NCBI GenBank assembly: GCA_003216375.1
Contig: QCIZ01000004.1
Coordinates: forward strand, 1-64,000
Length of the DNA: 64,000 nucleotides
Direction of reading: 5' to 3'
DNA from: Prochlorococcus sp. AG-402-O21
GTDB taxonomy: Bacteria > Cyanobacteriota > Cyanobacteriia > PCC-6307 > Cyanobiaceae
The position numbers were made by a program, and so were the translations under genes. Below the pieces are notes generated by a model. The model was not told where the DNA came from, searched no databases, and was given only the letters and a program-made list of their open reading frames with translations. Positions 63,416 through 64,000 of this stretch are shown one piece after another (the stretch's first letter is position 1; each line of letters starts with the position of its first letter).

Positions 63416-64000
63416 TTAGGGCCTTGCAGCTTTGAAAATCTCTTCTAATATTTCTCCTGCACCACGGCCTTTTAAATCATTAGCTAAGTCTATTCCTATT
63501 CCCTCTGCAGAGCTTACCGATCCTTTTTTTATATCTCTAATTAATCTTTTACCATCTAAACTTGCAACCATTCCTTCAAGAATTAATTCATCGTTGTTAA
63601 TTTCAGTTCTAACGCCGATTGGAACTTGACATCCTCCTTCAAGCTCTCTGAGGAAAGACCTTTCTGCTAAACACCTTTTGGATGTTGATTCGTGTTCAAG
63701 TGTTTTTAAAATATCTAGTACCTCTTGTTGACCACTTACACATTCAATGCCAAGTGCTCCTTGCCCCACAGCATGGAGAGAAATATCTGTTGGAATCAAC
63801 TGATGTATTCGATTGGCAAAACCAAGCCTTTGCAATCCAGCAGCTGCCAAGATAAGACAGTCATATTCTCCTGAGTCAAGCTTTTCTAATCGTGTAATAA
63901 CATTTCCTCGTACATCTTTGAAAACAAGATGTGGATAATGGTATCGCAATTGAGCAAGCCTTCTTAAGGAACTGGTCCCCACTACAGAACCTTCTGGCAG
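63416..64000 (-). CDS. hemC: Porphobilinogen deaminase, C-terminal part (runs off window edge)
   Basis: HemC polymerises four porphobilinogens into hydroxymethylbilane. The frame is open to the window edge and continues upstream of 64000, so the N-terminus is missing. The visible 195 codons start [18 protein letters not shown] and include [30 protein letters not shown] and the dipyrromethane cofactor Cys in [15 protein letters not shown]. An internal ATG at 63982 is not the real start. It converges on ppa with 14 bp between. Confidence 0.95.
   Translation of the reverse strand: MPEGSVVGTSSLRRLAQLRYHYPHLVFKDVRGNVITRLEKLDSGEYDCLILAAAGLQRLGFANRIHQLIPTDISLHAVGQGALGIECVSGQQEVLDILKTLEHESTSKRCLAERSFLRELEGGCQVPIGVRTEINNDELILEGMVASLDGKRLIRDIKKGSVSSAEGIGIDLANDLKGRGAGEILEEIFKAARP

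Overview
The window is a gene-dense, AT-rich stretch of core chromosome from a marine picocyanobacterium, almost certainly Prochlorococcus. Evidence for this is the protein sequences themselves: oxygenic photosynthesis genes (petA, petC, psaF, psaJ, ndhB, chlG, a single-helix Hli protein, a PetP-like protein), a cyanobacterial AbrB regulator, and a 62-residue protein at 45283-45471 that I recognise as the hyper-conserved PSHCP of Prochlorococcus and marine Synechococcus. Gene content and AT-rich composition suggest a low-light lineage of the NATL type, but strain assignment is an inference. No rRNA, IS element, prophage, integrase or CRISPR array was seen. Two tRNAs are present (Asp-GTC, Trp-CCA), both on the minus strand.

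Layout: 1-427 is the 5' part of an outer-membrane porin on the minus strand, whose leader carries a perfect 9-nt complement to the core of the cyanobacterial sRNA Yfr1. 0.6-9.2 kb holds housekeeping and photosynthesis biosynthesis (rsmB, chlG, petP-like, hisF, menG, DUF721/DciA-like, vipp1, birA, a MacB/LolD-type ATPase, ndhB). 9.3-16.8 kb has topA, a lipoprotein, a DUF2232-like membrane protein, a CobT-like enzyme, an orphan Tat lipoprotein, riboflavin synthase and cyAbrB. 16.9-24.0 kb is the respiratory oxidase region: ctaCDE diverging from ctaA-ctaB and an ABC-2 exporter, with a 13-bp perfect inverted repeat between ctaC and ctaA. 24.1-33.9 kb has a repeat-containing lineage protein, a groEL without groES, fabG, ispD, an S66 peptidase, a UbiA prenyltransferase, ppx, a short RodZ-like protein, cobM and lgt. 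34.0-42.2 kb is the petCA/tatC, rqcH, gmk, psaJF, tsaD and hli region.

42.3-46.4 kb holds a CPA1-type antiporter, gltX, tRNA-Asp, PSHCP, tRNA-Trp and rplS, a translation-centred block. 46.4-53.0 kb contains map, an SDR, a P-loop/DRTGG protein, a DprA/SLOG-like protein, yajQ, a Band-7 protein and hemL, with a strong bidirectional terminator between the last two. 53.2-64.0 kb holds xth, two lineage-specific proteins, larC, a UPF0104 membrane protein, a FutB-type iron permease, a COG0523 (CobW-type) metallochaperone with a His-rich loop, a pterin carbinolamine dehydratase, YjbQ, an M32 carboxypeptidase, ppa and the 3' part of hemC.

Functionally, several genes feed tetrapyrrole and electron-transfer metabolism: hemL and hemC (ALA to hydroxymethylbilane), chlG (last chlorophyll step), ctaA/ctaB (heme A), cobM and cobT (corrinoid), menG and ubiA (quinones), then petCA, psaFJ, ndhB and the A2-type oxidase as users. 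I did not find a clear undescribed multi-gene system. The most rewarding signals are regulatory or small-scale: the Yfr1 site, the ctaC/ctaA inverted repeat, other intergenic palindromes, several unannotated-size small proteins, and the metal-handling cluster at 55-61 kb.
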